Assembly (NCBI GenBank): GCA_947454735.1
Contig: CANGLK010000005.1
Location: forward strand, 1-62,954
Reading direction: 5' to 3'
From: Candidatus Nanopelagicaceae bacterium
GTDB taxonomy: Bacteria > Actinomycetota > Actinomycetes > Nanopelagicales > Nanopelagicaceae
DNA length: 62,954 bases
Shown here: positions 35,506 to 43,164 of the stretch, in pieces
Layout of the letters: each line of letters begins with the position of its first letter
Position numbering within the stretch: the first letter of the stretch is position 1
Notes under the pieces: model-generated
Database searches by the model: none
Told to the model about the DNA's origin: nothing
Seen by the model: only the letters and a program-made list of their open reading frames with translations
Position numbers and translations under genes: made by a program

Positions 35506-37046
35506 CCGGAGATGTCGGCAAGGTGAAAGAGCCCAAGAAGATTATTGTCATTGGCGCCGGAATTGGTGGAATGTGCGCAGCTGCGCGTCTTGCTCGTGCT
35601 GGCCACAAGGTTGAAATTTATGAAGCTTCAGATCGTCCGGGTGGAAAGTGCCGCACTGAATGGATCGGCCGATATGCCTTTGATACAGGTCCATCACTTC
35701 TGACAATTCCAGCTGTCTACCGTGACTTCTTCCAGCGCACTGGAAAACATATGGGTCAGGTCTTAGAGCTTGAAGCGGTAGATCCCTCATTTGATTACCG
35801 CTTCCACGATGGGAAATCAGTTCAATTCACAAATCTCTCTCGCAAGAAGACGCTCGAATCAATTACCGAATCATTCGGCGCTGATGCAGCGAAAGAGTGG
35901 GATGCAGTTCTCAATCGAGCAGAGCGGATGTGGGATGTCTCCCGCGAACCCTTTGTGGAATCTGAGCTCAAGAGCCCGCTCTCACTATTGAAGCGCCGCC
36001 ATATCTTGAGAGACCTTCGCATCATTGCGCCCCGTGCGACGCTTCGCGACTTCGGGCTAAGCAATCCTTACCTCGCAAAGATTATGGATAGATATGCAAC
36101 CTATAGCGGATCTGATCCCCGTAAGGCTCCTGCAGTTCTCTCAACAATTGCCTTTATCGAAGAGGCCTTTGGCGCCTGGCATATCAAAGGTGGAATCGGA
36201 ACGCTCTCAGAACATATTGCCGAGCGTTGTGAAAAAGTGGGCGTTGCAATCCATCTCAACTCCCCTGTTGCATCTATCAATATGAAGCGAAATAGGGTCA
36301 TTGGGCTCACGCTCTCCAATGGAGATGCAATCAGCGCAGATATCGTCATCTCTAATGCCGATGCTGGCCTGACATATAACAAACTGATTTCCAATCCAAC
36401 GCGACGAGTCAGGAAGGTTAGCAAAGAGTTGTCAAAGCTAGAGCCATCTCTCGCTGGCTTCTCACTTCTTCTCGGTTTGCGTCCAAGTGATCAGCCAAAA
36501 CTCTCACACCATACGATTTTATTTCCTGATGATTACGATGCCGAGTTTGAAGCGATCTTTACAGCGAAGCAGCCGGTAGAGAAACCAACTATCTACATCT
36601 GCTCACCCAATGATCCAACAATGGTCAAGAGCGAAGGCCACGAAGCGCTCTTTATATTGGTCAACGCACCACGACATAGCGAAAACTCTGCAGAAGGTTT
36701 TGACTGGGGGGATAAAGAGTTTAACCAGCGCTATGCCAATTCGATTATCGATCAGATTGAAGCGCAAGGAATATCTATTCGCGACCGTTTAGATTTGCTT
36801 GAAATTCGTACACCACTTGATCTTCAAAATTCTGTTAACGCCCCGGGTGGATCAATTTACGGAACATCGAGCAACGGACCGCGTGCTGCATTCTTACGTG
36901 CAAAGAACCGATCACCACTAAAGAATCTCTATCTCGTGGGTGGTTCGTCACATCCTGGTGGGGGTTTGCCACTTGTGGGGCTAAGCGCTGAAATTGTTGC
37001 TAACGCAATATTGAACGTGCCATCCGCATCACAATCAGCACACTGA
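35502..37046 (+). CDS. Carotenoid desaturase of the CrtI/CrtD family
   Basis: A 514-residue FAD-dependent desaturase. It has the dinucleotide-binding N-terminus IIVIGAGIGGMCAAARLARAG, the family motif GRYAFDTGPSLLTIP, and the C-terminal FAD site LYLVGGSSHPGGGLPLVGLSAE. It is a paralogue of the CrtI at 39597. Because a full crtI sits in the crtE-crtI-crtB operon, and this copy follows cruF and a glycosyltransferase, it is more likely a 3,4-desaturase acting on the hydroxylated end (CrtD-type). The ATG at 35502 overlaps the previous stop by four bases. The end converges on, and overlaps by 47 bp, the next gene. Confidence 0.82.
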   Translation: MTGDVGKVKEPKKIIVIGAGIGGMCAAARLARAGHKVEIYEASDRPGGKCRTEWIGRYAFDTGPSLLTIPAVYRDFFQRTGKHMGQVLELEAVDPSFDYRFHDGKSVQFTNLSRKKTLESITESFGADAAKEWDAVLNRAERMWDVSREPFVESELKSPLSLLKRRHILRDLRIIAPRATLRDFGLSNPYLAKIMDRYATYSGSDPRKAPAVLSTIAFIEEAFGAWHIKGGIGTLSEHIAERCEKVGVAIHLNSPVASINMKRNRVIGLTLSNGDAISADIVISNADAGLTYNKLISNPTRRVRKVSKELSKLEPSLAGFSLLLGLRPSDQPKLSHHTILFPDDYDAEFEAIFTAKQPVEKPTIYICSPNDPTMVKSEGHEALFILVNAPRHSENSAEGFDWGDKEFNQRYANSIIDQIEAQGISIRDRLDLLEIRTPLDLQNSVNAPGGSIYGTSSNGPRAAFLRAKNRSPLKNLYLVGGSSHPGGGLPLVGLSAEIVANAILNVPSASQSAH

Positions 37047-37617
37047 TTGCTTGTAATACTGTAAAACCAATTGCTACCTGTGTAGCTACATCGTGACCAA
37101 ACCAGTAGGTGAGAGTTACAGCGATTACGAAGATTGCCCGCACTGGTCTCTCTGTCGGGGTCACAACGCCAATCTCTGTATAGCCAAGGGATGCTAAGCG
37201 TGCGCGGGCATACTCTTGCGTGGCGCCTAACACCCAGATTGCAATTGCCCAGCGCACCGGAACTCCAACAAATGTTGCACCCACCAACCAGAAAGCTTCA
37301 GAGATACGATCTGCCAAGGAGTCGTAGAGCTCGCCGAACTTACTGACCCTTTCGCGATAAATGGCGAGCGAGCCATCAACGCCATCGCAGATGAGCGAGA
37401 AGATGACAAGTGCGATGAGTTGGCTTGTATAGACTGTGAAATAGATTGTGATGGATGCAAGTAAACCGATTGTTGTTACAAAATTTGGCGTCATGCGTAG
37501 AGATGAAAGTCCTCGGGCAGTCCAGTAAGAGATACGAAGCCACATCGAGATAACGCCCTGAACTTCGACTCCCCCGTGGAGATCGCTCCACTTGCGATTA
37601 AATTCGTGGCGGTTCAT
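37000..37617 (-). CDS. CDP-alcohol phosphatidyltransferase family protein
   Basis: A 205-residue membrane enzyme of the family that joins CDP-diacylglycerol to an alcohol (phosphatidylglycerol phosphate, inositol phosphate and others). The catalytic motif fits the spacing D-G-x2-A-x-x8-G-x3-D-x3-D in DGSLAIYRERVSKFGELYD plus SLADR, with the three key aspartates present, but the usual Arg after Ala is Ile. About six membrane segments follow. The alcohol substrate cannot be told. It overlaps metF by four bases on the same strand and converges with the desaturase gene with a 47-bp antisense overlap of coding sequence. Confidence 0.85.
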   Translation of the reverse strand: MNRHEFNRKWSDLHGGVEVQGVISMWLRISYWTARGLSSLRMTPNFVTTIGLLASITIYFTVYTSQLIALVIFSLICDGVDGSLAIYRERVSKFGELYDSLADRISEAFWLVGATFVGVPVRWAIAIWVLGATQEYARARLASLGYTEIGVVTPTERPVRAIFVIAVTLTYWFGHDVATQVAIGFTVLQAISVLIVMRMARSILR

Positions 37618-38483
37618 CGACTTCCTTTGATTCGTTCGAAAATTTCACGGGTAGCTGTCGAAGTATTCATTGTGTAGAAGTGAATACCAGGCGCTCCCGC
37701 TTCGAGAAGTTGTTGCGAAAGATTAGTTGCTATATCAACGCCCAAATTGCGAACCGCATCTGGGTCGCTTTCAACTTTTGCAAATGCCTCAGAGATGCGT
37801 GCAGGAATAGGAGTACCCGTGAGCTCTGCCATTCGATTAAATTGCTTCAAATTAGTTACAGGAAGAATTCCCGGAATGATTGGCATAGATGATCCACGAG
37901 CGCGGAGCGCTTCGACTAAATCAATCCAACGCTGCGCTTCAAAGAAGAATTGGGTTGTTGCAAATGTTGCACCGCGACGCTCTTTCTCAAGAAGCACTTC
38001 AATATCATTTTCAAAATCCCCTGCAGATGCTGGATGGCCATCCGGGAAGGCAGCCACTCCAATTGTGAAACCGCCGATTTCAGATGCAAGTGAGACCAGT
38101 TGATCGGCGTGATCAAATCCGCCAGGTGTTGTCTCCCATGGAGCACGTGGCCCACCGACAGGATCTCCACGGAGGGCGAGAATGCTTGAGATACCTGCTT
38201 CGCGATACTTTCCTAAGATTTCAACGAGTTCATCTCGAGTAGAGCCAACGCAGGTGAGGTGGGCAACGGTAGGTACCTTTGTATGAGCGGTGATCTCAGA
38301 TGTAATGCGGATAGTGCGATCTCGCGTAGATCCACCTGCGCCATAGGTCACAGAGATGAAATCTGGGGCGATCGATTTAAGTCCATCTATTGCTGCCCAG
38401 AGACGGGTCTCGCCATCTGCATCTTTAGGCGGAAAAAACTCAAAGGAGAAGGTTGGCTTACTGCCATCAGCTAGGTTCGTCAT
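37614..38483 (-). CDS. metF: 5,10-methylenetetrahydrofolate reductase
   Basis: Reduces methylenetetrahydrofolate to methyltetrahydrofolate for methionine synthesis, using FAD. The 289-residue TIM barrel has FSFEFFPPKDADGE, DFISVTYGAGGSTRD, AHLTCVGSTRDEL, ILALRGDPVGG and APGIHFYTMN. The ATG at 38483 has GGAG six bases upstream; ATG 38489 and a more distant codon at 38534 are less likely. It is divergent from crtE with a very short shared promoter region. In Mycobacterium tuberculosis a metF-like gene likewise stands before idsA2. Confidence 0.94.
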   Translation of the reverse strand: MTNLADGSKPTFSFEFFPPKDADGETRLWAAIDGLKSIAPDFISVTYGAGGSTRDRTIRITSEITAHTKVPTVAHLTCVGSTRDELVEILGKYREAGISSILALRGDPVGGPRAPWETTPGGFDHADQLVSLASEIGGFTIGVAAFPDGHPASAGDFENDIEVLLEKERRGATFATTQFFFEAQRWIDLVEALRARGSSMPIIPGILPVTNLKQFNRMAELTGTPIPARISEAFAKVESDPDAVRNLGVDIATNLSQQLLEAGAPGIHFYTMNTSTATREIFERIKGSR

Positions 38484-38501
38484 GCGCATCTCCACGGTGT
38501 C

Positions 38502-38511
38502 AGGGTACCGT
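38502..38511. promoter_or_regulatory. Overlapping divergent -10 elements of metF and crtE
   Basis: GGTACC at 38504-38509 is the centre of two overlapping hexamers: TACCGT on the plus strand (38506-38511), ending six bases before crtE GTG 38518, and TACCCT on the minus strand (38507-38502), 18 bases before metF ATG 38483. The first suits a leaderless crtE mRNA. No clear -35 boxes are seen. Tentative. Confidence 0.4.
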
Positions 38512-38517
38512 TGCCGC

Positions 38518-39597
38518 GTGGTTACCGAGGTCAAGACGACAATAGAGACAGTTCGAGCAGAGATTCGCAGCGCACTCGCTGAATATCTCGCCGGTCAACG
38601 AACCTATCTCACCTCCATCGCATCTGAGTTGGTGCCCGTATGTGATGCTCTCGATGAATTCTTGCTCGATGGTGGCAAGCGCCTTCGCCCACTCTTTGCC
38701 TATGCCGGACTCCTCGCATCTGGCGCTAAGCCAACACAAGAGATCATTCGTGCAATATCAAGTCTTGAACTCCTGCAAGCATGCGCACTCATTCATGATG
38801 ATCTTATGGATCGATCAGATACTCGCCGCGGTAAGCCCGCCATTCACCGCCACTTTGAAAACCTCCACCAGTCACATGCAATGAATGGTCTTGCAACACA
38901 GTTTGGCGAATCTGCCGCTGTTCTTCTCGGTGACCTCGCGCTTGTCTGGTCAGATCAGATGCTCAACACATCGGCGATCCCAACAACCTCACTCCTTGCT
39001 GCGCATCGAATTCATGATGAGATGCGCGTTGAACTCATGGCAGGTCAATACCTCGATGTTCGCGAAGCAGGAGAAAATACCTATAGCGCAGAGCGATCAT
39101 TGCGTATCGCTCGATACAAATCAGGTAAGTACACAATTGAACGCCCTCTTCATATTGGCGCTGTGATTGGCAAGCCCGATGCCCATGCTCCGCTTCTCGA
39201 TGCACTCTCTCGTTATGGCCTTCCACTCGGTGAAGCATTCCAACTACGTGATGACATGCTCGGAATATTTGGAGATCCGACTGTTACAGGAAAGCCCGCC
39301 GGAGATGACCTTCGTGAAGGTAAGCGAACTGTCCTTATTGCAATGACACTTGAGTTGCTCTCAACCGAAGATAAAGCTGAGCTTCTCTCCTTTCTCGGAA
39401 CGGCTGATATTTCAGCCGAGAAGATTGAAGAACTTCGTACGCTCATCACAAACTCTGGAGCCGTTGAGAAGGTTGAAACCCTTATCGAAAAGCTCACCAA
39501 TGAATCACTTGCCGCAATTGAAGATCCATCAATTCATCCATCATCGAGAGAATTTCTCACTTACATCGCGCTGAGCGCGGTAAAACGGAGCGCCTAA
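38518..39597 (+). CDS. crtE: Geranylgeranyl diphosphate synthase (polyprenyl synthetase)
   Basis: Chain-elongating prenyltransferase that supplies GGPP for carotenoids. The 359-residue protein has the conserved GGKRLRPLF, the first Asp-rich motif ALIHDDLMDRSDTRRG and the second FQLRDDMLGIFGD. The start is taken as GTG 38518, since an upstream ATG at 38482 lies within metF. Product length is not proved by sequence, but the following crtI and crtB, each 1 bp or 0 bp away, make GGPP likely. An actinobacterial idsA2 gene stands at the same place in Mycobacterium tuberculosis. Confidence 0.93.
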   Translation: MVTEVKTTIETVRAEIRSALAEYLAGQRTYLTSIASELVPVCDALDEFLLDGGKRLRPLFAYAGLLASGAKPTQEIIRAISSLELLQACALIHDDLMDRSDTRRGKPAIHRHFENLHQSHAMNGLATQFGESAAVLLGDLALVWSDQMLNTSAIPTTSLLAAHRIHDEMRVELMAGQYLDVREAGENTYSAERSLRIARYKSGKYTIERPLHIGAVIGKPDAHAPLLDALSRYGLPLGEAFQLRDDMLGIFGDPTVTGKPAGDDLREGKRTVLIAMTLELLSTEDKAELLSFLGTADISAEKIEELRTLITNSGAVEKVETLIEKLTNESLAAIEDPSIHPSSREFLTYIALSAVKRSA

Positions 39598-41081
39598 TGG
39601 TTGCACGCATTAAAGGTCCATCTCAGAAAATTGTTGTTGTTGGAGCTGGTCTTGCTGGACTGAGCGCTGCCTTGCGCCTTGCTGGTGCCGGACGTGATGT
39701 CACTGTCATTGAACGTGAGTTGGTGCCAGGTGGTCGTAATGGTCTGCTTAACAAAGATGGTTATGCCTTTGATACCGGGCCAACTGTTCTCACAATGCCG
39801 TCGTTGATCCAAGATGCATTCTCTGCTGTCGGTGAAGATATGAAGGATTGGCTTGAACTCATGCCGGTCTCACCTCTCTACCGCGCCTTTTATGCAGATG
39901 GTTCACAGATTGATGTTCATGCAGATACTGCTGCGATGGAGCAAGAGATCCGAGAGAAAGTCTCTGCAACAGAGGCTGCTGGCTATCGCGATTACGTCGA
40001 CTTCGTCACGAAGCTCTATAAGTATGAGATGAATGACTTTATTGATCGCAATATCGATTCACCGCTTAACTTATTGACACCTAACTTGGCTCGTTTGATT
40101 GCACTCGGTGGATTTAGACATCTTCAGCCAAAGGTTAATCAATTCCTTAAGGATCCACGTCTTCAGAAGGTTTACTCATTCCAGGCGATGTATGCCGGCG
40201 TAAGTCCACAGCAGGCACTCGCAATCTATGCAGTGATTGCTTACATGGACTCCGTTAACGGCGTCTTCTTCCCTAAGGGCGGAATGCATGCAGTTCCTCG
40301 CGCACTTGCAGCGGCGGCAGAGAAGCATGGCGTCAAGTTTGTCTACGGTTCTTCAGTTACATCCCTTGAGAAGCAAGGTTCGAGAGTCACTGCTGCAATC
40401 ACGGATAAAGGTGAGCGCTACGAGTGCGATGCAATTGTGATGAATCCAGATCTTCCTGTTGTCTGGAAAGATTTGCTAGGTAAAGAACCGCTCAGCATTA
40501 AACGTTTGAAGTATTCACCTTCATGTGTGACTCTGCTCGTCGGATCTTCAAAGCACTATGACCACATTGCTCACCACAACATTCACTTCGGCGAGTCTTG
40601 GGATGGCGTATTTGATGAACTGATCAATAAGAAGGTTCTTATGACTGACCCTTCTGTTCTTGTGACAGTTCCTTCACATGACGATAAATCTTTGGCGCCA
40701 GCGGGTAAAGAGTCATATTACGTACTCTTCCCAACGCCTAACCTCGATGCAGATATCGATTGGACTAAGGAGAAGTCTCGCTATCGCGATGAAATGATTC
40801 GCGTCCTTGAATCTCGCGGATATGACGGTTTCGGAAATGCCATTGAAGTTGAGCATATGACTACTCCCCTAGATTGGCAGGCTCAGGGAATGGAGCGAGG
40901 TGCACCATTTGCCAGCGCTCATACCTTCTTCCAGACTGGACCTTTCCGTCCTCGCAATATTGCAGCTGGCTTCGACAATGTTGTCTTCGCAGGTAGCGGA
41001 ACTCAACCTGGCGTTGGAGTTCCAATGGTTCTCATCTCTGGACGTCTTGCTGCAGAGCGCATTGTGGGACCAGTTAAGTAA
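39597..41081 (+). CDS. crtI: Phytoene desaturase CrtI
   Basis: FAD enzyme that converts phytoene to lycopene in four steps. The 494-residue protein has KIVVVGAGLAGLSAALRLAGAG, the DGYAFDTGPTVLTMPSL motif, GVFFPKGGMHAVP and the C-terminal FAGSGTQPGVGVPMVLISGRLAA. Its ATG overlaps the crtE stop by one base (TAATG) and its stop is directly followed by crtB. The tight crtE-crtI-crtB order is the usual lycopene module. Confidence 0.94.
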   Translation: MVARIKGPSQKIVVVGAGLAGLSAALRLAGAGRDVTVIERELVPGGRNGLLNKDGYAFDTGPTVLTMPSLIQDAFSAVGEDMKDWLELMPVSPLYRAFYADGSQIDVHADTAAMEQEIREKVSATEAAGYRDYVDFVTKLYKYEMNDFIDRNIDSPLNLLTPNLARLIALGGFRHLQPKVNQFLKDPRLQKVYSFQAMYAGVSPQQALAIYAVIAYMDSVNGVFFPKGGMHAVPRALAAAAEKHGVKFVYGSSVTSLEKQGSRVTAAITDKGERYECDAIVMNPDLPVVWKDLLGKEPLSIKRLKYSPSCVTLLVGSSKHYDHIAHHNIHFGESWDGVFDELINKKVLMTDPSVLVTVPSHDDKSLAPAGKESYYVLFPTPNLDADIDWTKEKSRYRDEMIRVLESRGYDGFGNAIEVEHMTTPLDWQAQGMERGAPFASAHTFFQTGPFRPRNIAAGFDNVVFAGSGTQPGVGVPMVLISGRLAAERIVGPVK

Positions 41082-41960
41082 ATGTCCGATCTGCTCCAAG
41101 CATCTTATGAAGAGTGCAAAAGACTCAACGCTCTCCATGGAAAGACGTACTACTTAGCAACCTTGCTCTTACCCGCTGCAAAGCGTCCTCCAGTCCATGC
41201 GCTCTACGGCTTTGCTCGCTTTGCAGATGAGATTGTCGATGATCTTGCATCAACTCTCTCGCCGGAAGAGAAGGCTAATGCTCTTCGTACGTGGGGAGAT
41301 TCAGTTCTCGCTGATCTTCGCAACGGAGAGAGCGAAGATCTCATCGGCCGCGCGCTTGTAGATACAGTAACTAGATATTCAATCCCGCTCGATTACTTCG
41401 ATGCCTTTATGACATCGATGGAGATGGATCTAACTGTCACTCGTTATAAGAACTATGAAGAATTGATGACCTATGTCTACGGTTCTGCAGTAGTAATCGG
41501 CCTCGAAATGTTGCCAATCCTTGGCTATAACGACTCACGCGCGATTGAAGCAGCAACTGCTCTTGGAACAGCATTTCAACTAGCTAACTTCATCCGTGAT
41601 ATCGATGAAGATATCGATCGCGGCCGCATCTATATGCCGCTCGATGAGTTGGCCCGCTTTGGAGTAAGTGAAGAGATGCTCCTTCGCCGAAGAATGACCC
41701 CTGAAATAGTTGAAGCGATAAAGTTTCAGATTGCTCGAGTACGTGATTTACAGGCAGTCGCCGAAGAAGGTATTCAATATCTCGATCCAATCTCTCGACC
41801 ATGCATCCGTGCTGCCAGCGAGCTTTACTGTGGAATTGTCGATGAGATTGAAGCTAATGGTTATGACATCTTCACCACGCGCGCGACAACCTCAAAGTGG
41901 CGCAGACTTCGCGTTGCCGGCATCGCCTTCATCCAGACCCTTTTCATTCGCATGCGCTAA
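41082..41960 (+). CDS. crtB: Phytoene synthase CrtB
   Basis: Condenses two GGPP into phytoene. The 292-residue squalene/phytoene synthase fold has the first substrate motif YGFARFADEIVDDL and the second QLANFIRDIDEDIDRGRIYMP, plus ALGTAFQL. It starts immediately after crtI. No lycopene cyclase or retinal-forming dioxygenase follows; the next element is a riboswitch for thiamine uptake. Confidence 0.94.
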   Translation: MSDLLQASYEECKRLNALHGKTYYLATLLLPAAKRPPVHALYGFARFADEIVDDLASTLSPEEKANALRTWGDSVLADLRNGESEDLIGRALVDTVTRYSIPLDYFDAFMTSMEMDLTVTRYKNYEELMTYVYGSAVVIGLEMLPILGYNDSRAIEAATALGTAFQLANFIRDIDEDIDRGRIYMPLDELARFGVSEEMLLRRRMTPEIVEAIKFQIARVRDLQAVAEEGIQYLDPISRPCIRAASELYCGIVDEIEANGYDIFTTRATTSKWRRLRVAGIAFIQTLFIRMR

Positions 41961-41963
41961 GGT

Positions 41964-42060
41964 TTTACCTACGGGAGCCAAAGTGGCTGAGAGGAACTCA
42001 ACTTCGAGTTCGACCGTTTGACCAGTTCGGTAATGCGAACTGAGAATGCTTGAGGATAAA
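41964..42060 (+). promoter_or_regulatory. TPP (THI-box) riboswitch
   Basis: Thiamine pyrophosphate aptamer before pnuT. Conserved elements: ACGGGAGCC, then GGCTGAGAGG (41986-41995), GACCGTTTGACC (42012-42023) and GGTAATGC, with a hairpin CAGTTC/GAACTG around GGTAATG. The ends can pair as P1: TTTACCT (41964-41970) with AGG-A-TAAA (42053-42060), one bulged base. This P1 would cover GAGG, the ribosome binding site of pnuT, so TPP binding is inferred to block translation. No terminator hairpin with U-run is visible. Confidence 0.93.
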
Positions 42061-42061
42061 T

Positions 42062-42652
42062 ATGTCTTCCATCTTTTTCACTGCTTGGGGTTATGAAGTT
42101 TCCTACCTCGAATTCATCGCATCTATCGCATCATTTATCGGCGTTGGTCTTGGCATTACAGGAAAGCGAATCACCTGGCCATGGTGGGGAATCAGTAGCG
42201 CCCTCTATCTCGTTCTCTTTATCGAATGGGATCTACTTGCAAGCGCCTTACTTCAAATCATCTTTATCGCAGCCGCTGTCATGGGCTGGTTCGGCTGGGA
42301 AGTATCCGGTGCAAAGCCTGGGCCATTTGCAAGTAAATATCGACTCTATACCTTGATTGCAATCATCGCTGCAACGCTCATCTTCGCACCAGTGTTAACT
42401 CATATCGGAGCAGTAGCTGCATTTCCGGATGCACTTCTCCTCTTCGGTAGCTTGGCAGCACAGTTATTGATGGTCTATGAAAAGTACGACAATTGGCCAC
42501 TGTGGCTTGTTGTAGATGCCGGCTACGTCGCTCTATATGCTTCACAGGGACTTCTCTTTACATCACTGCTCTATGTTGCATTTACAATCATGGCCGCATT
42601 TGGATGGAGCGCTTGGTATGGAACTCACCGCCGCGCTATTAGATCTCTGTAG
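42062..42652 (+). CDS. pnuT: PnuC-family transporter, thiamine type (PnuT)
   Basis: A 196-residue membrane protein of the PnuC family with about seven membrane segments. Family features include WPWWGISSALYLVLFIEWDL, the GWFGW tryptophan motif, and WLVVDAGYVALYASQGLLF. PnuC proteins mostly carry nicotinamide riboside; the TPP riboswitch in front marks this one as the thiamine-carrying PnuT class. It suggests the cell scavenges thiamine. The start is ATG 42062 with GAGG six bases before; the track-like earlier TTG at 42050 lies within the aptamer. The end overlaps the kinase gene by 35 bp. Confidence 0.88.
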   Translation: MSSIFFTAWGYEVSYLEFIASIASFIGVGLGITGKRITWPWWGISSALYLVLFIEWDLLASALLQIIFIAAAVMGWFGWEVSGAKPGPFASKYRLYTLIAIIAATLIFAPVLTHIGAVAAFPDALLLFGSLAAQLLMVYEKYDNWPLWLVVDAGYVALYASQGLLFTSLLYVAFTIMAAFGWSAWYGTHRRAIRSL

Positions 42653-43154
42653 TTCAACCAATCGGCCCATCATTGCAATCGATGGTCCAGCAGGTGCGGG
42701 CAAGACAACGCTTGCAGAACATTTAACCGCTGCGCTCTCATTGAAATATAAGTGCACCACTTTGCATATGGATGATCTCTATAACGGGTGGGGCGCGCCT
42801 TTTGATCACCACCTCACGGATGCCTTAGTTAAGGTCTGCCTTTCTCATCAAAAGAGTGAGAAGTTTTCACTTTCATTCTTCAATTGGAGTAAGGGTGAAT
42901 TTGGGGCTGCAGTAGAGATTCCTCAATCGCAGCTCCTTATTCTTGAAGGGGTCGGCGCATCTCAAGCTGCAATTCGAAGATATCTCACCGCATCAATCTG
43001 GATTGATATTGAGCCATCACAGGGAGTTGAGAGAGTGATTGCCCGAGATGGCGAATCAATCTCAGCAAATATGCAGAAATGGCTCACCAAACAAGAGCAA
43101 CACTTCCTTGAGAACAAGAGTCAGATGAGCGCAGATTTCGAGCTATCTAACTAG
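42618..43154 (+). CDS. P-loop kinase of the uridine kinase-like class, cotranscribed with pnuT
   Basis: A 178-residue nucleoside/metabolite kinase-like protein. It has a Walker A loop DGPAGAGKTT (residues 22-31), the metabolite-kinase box HMDDLYNGWG (51-60) with acidic residues for metal or substrate, a Walker B-like strand LLILEGVGAS and a C-terminal basic helix (VIARDGES). Homologues are called uridine kinase or AAA family ATPase without proof. It overlaps pnuT by 35 bp and so shares the TPP-regulated transcript. PnuC-type carriers need a kinase to trap substrate, so phosphorylation of thiamine is inferred; (d)CMP or uridine kinase activity is the alternative. Confidence 0.7.
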   Translation: MELTAALLDLCSSTNRPIIAIDGPAGAGKTTLAEHLTAALSLKYKCTTLHMDDLYNGWGAPFDHHLTDALVKVCLSHQKSEKFSLSFFNWSKGEFGAAVEIPQSQLLILEGVGASQAAIRRYLTASIWIDIEPSQGVERVIARDGESISANMQKWLTKQEQHFLENKSQMSADFELSN

Positions 43155-43164
43155 GATTTGCCCC

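Noticed and set aside
38356-38517. Longer prenyl synthase starting inside metF
   Set aside because: The extra residues are the complement of the metF start region and do not match the synthase family.
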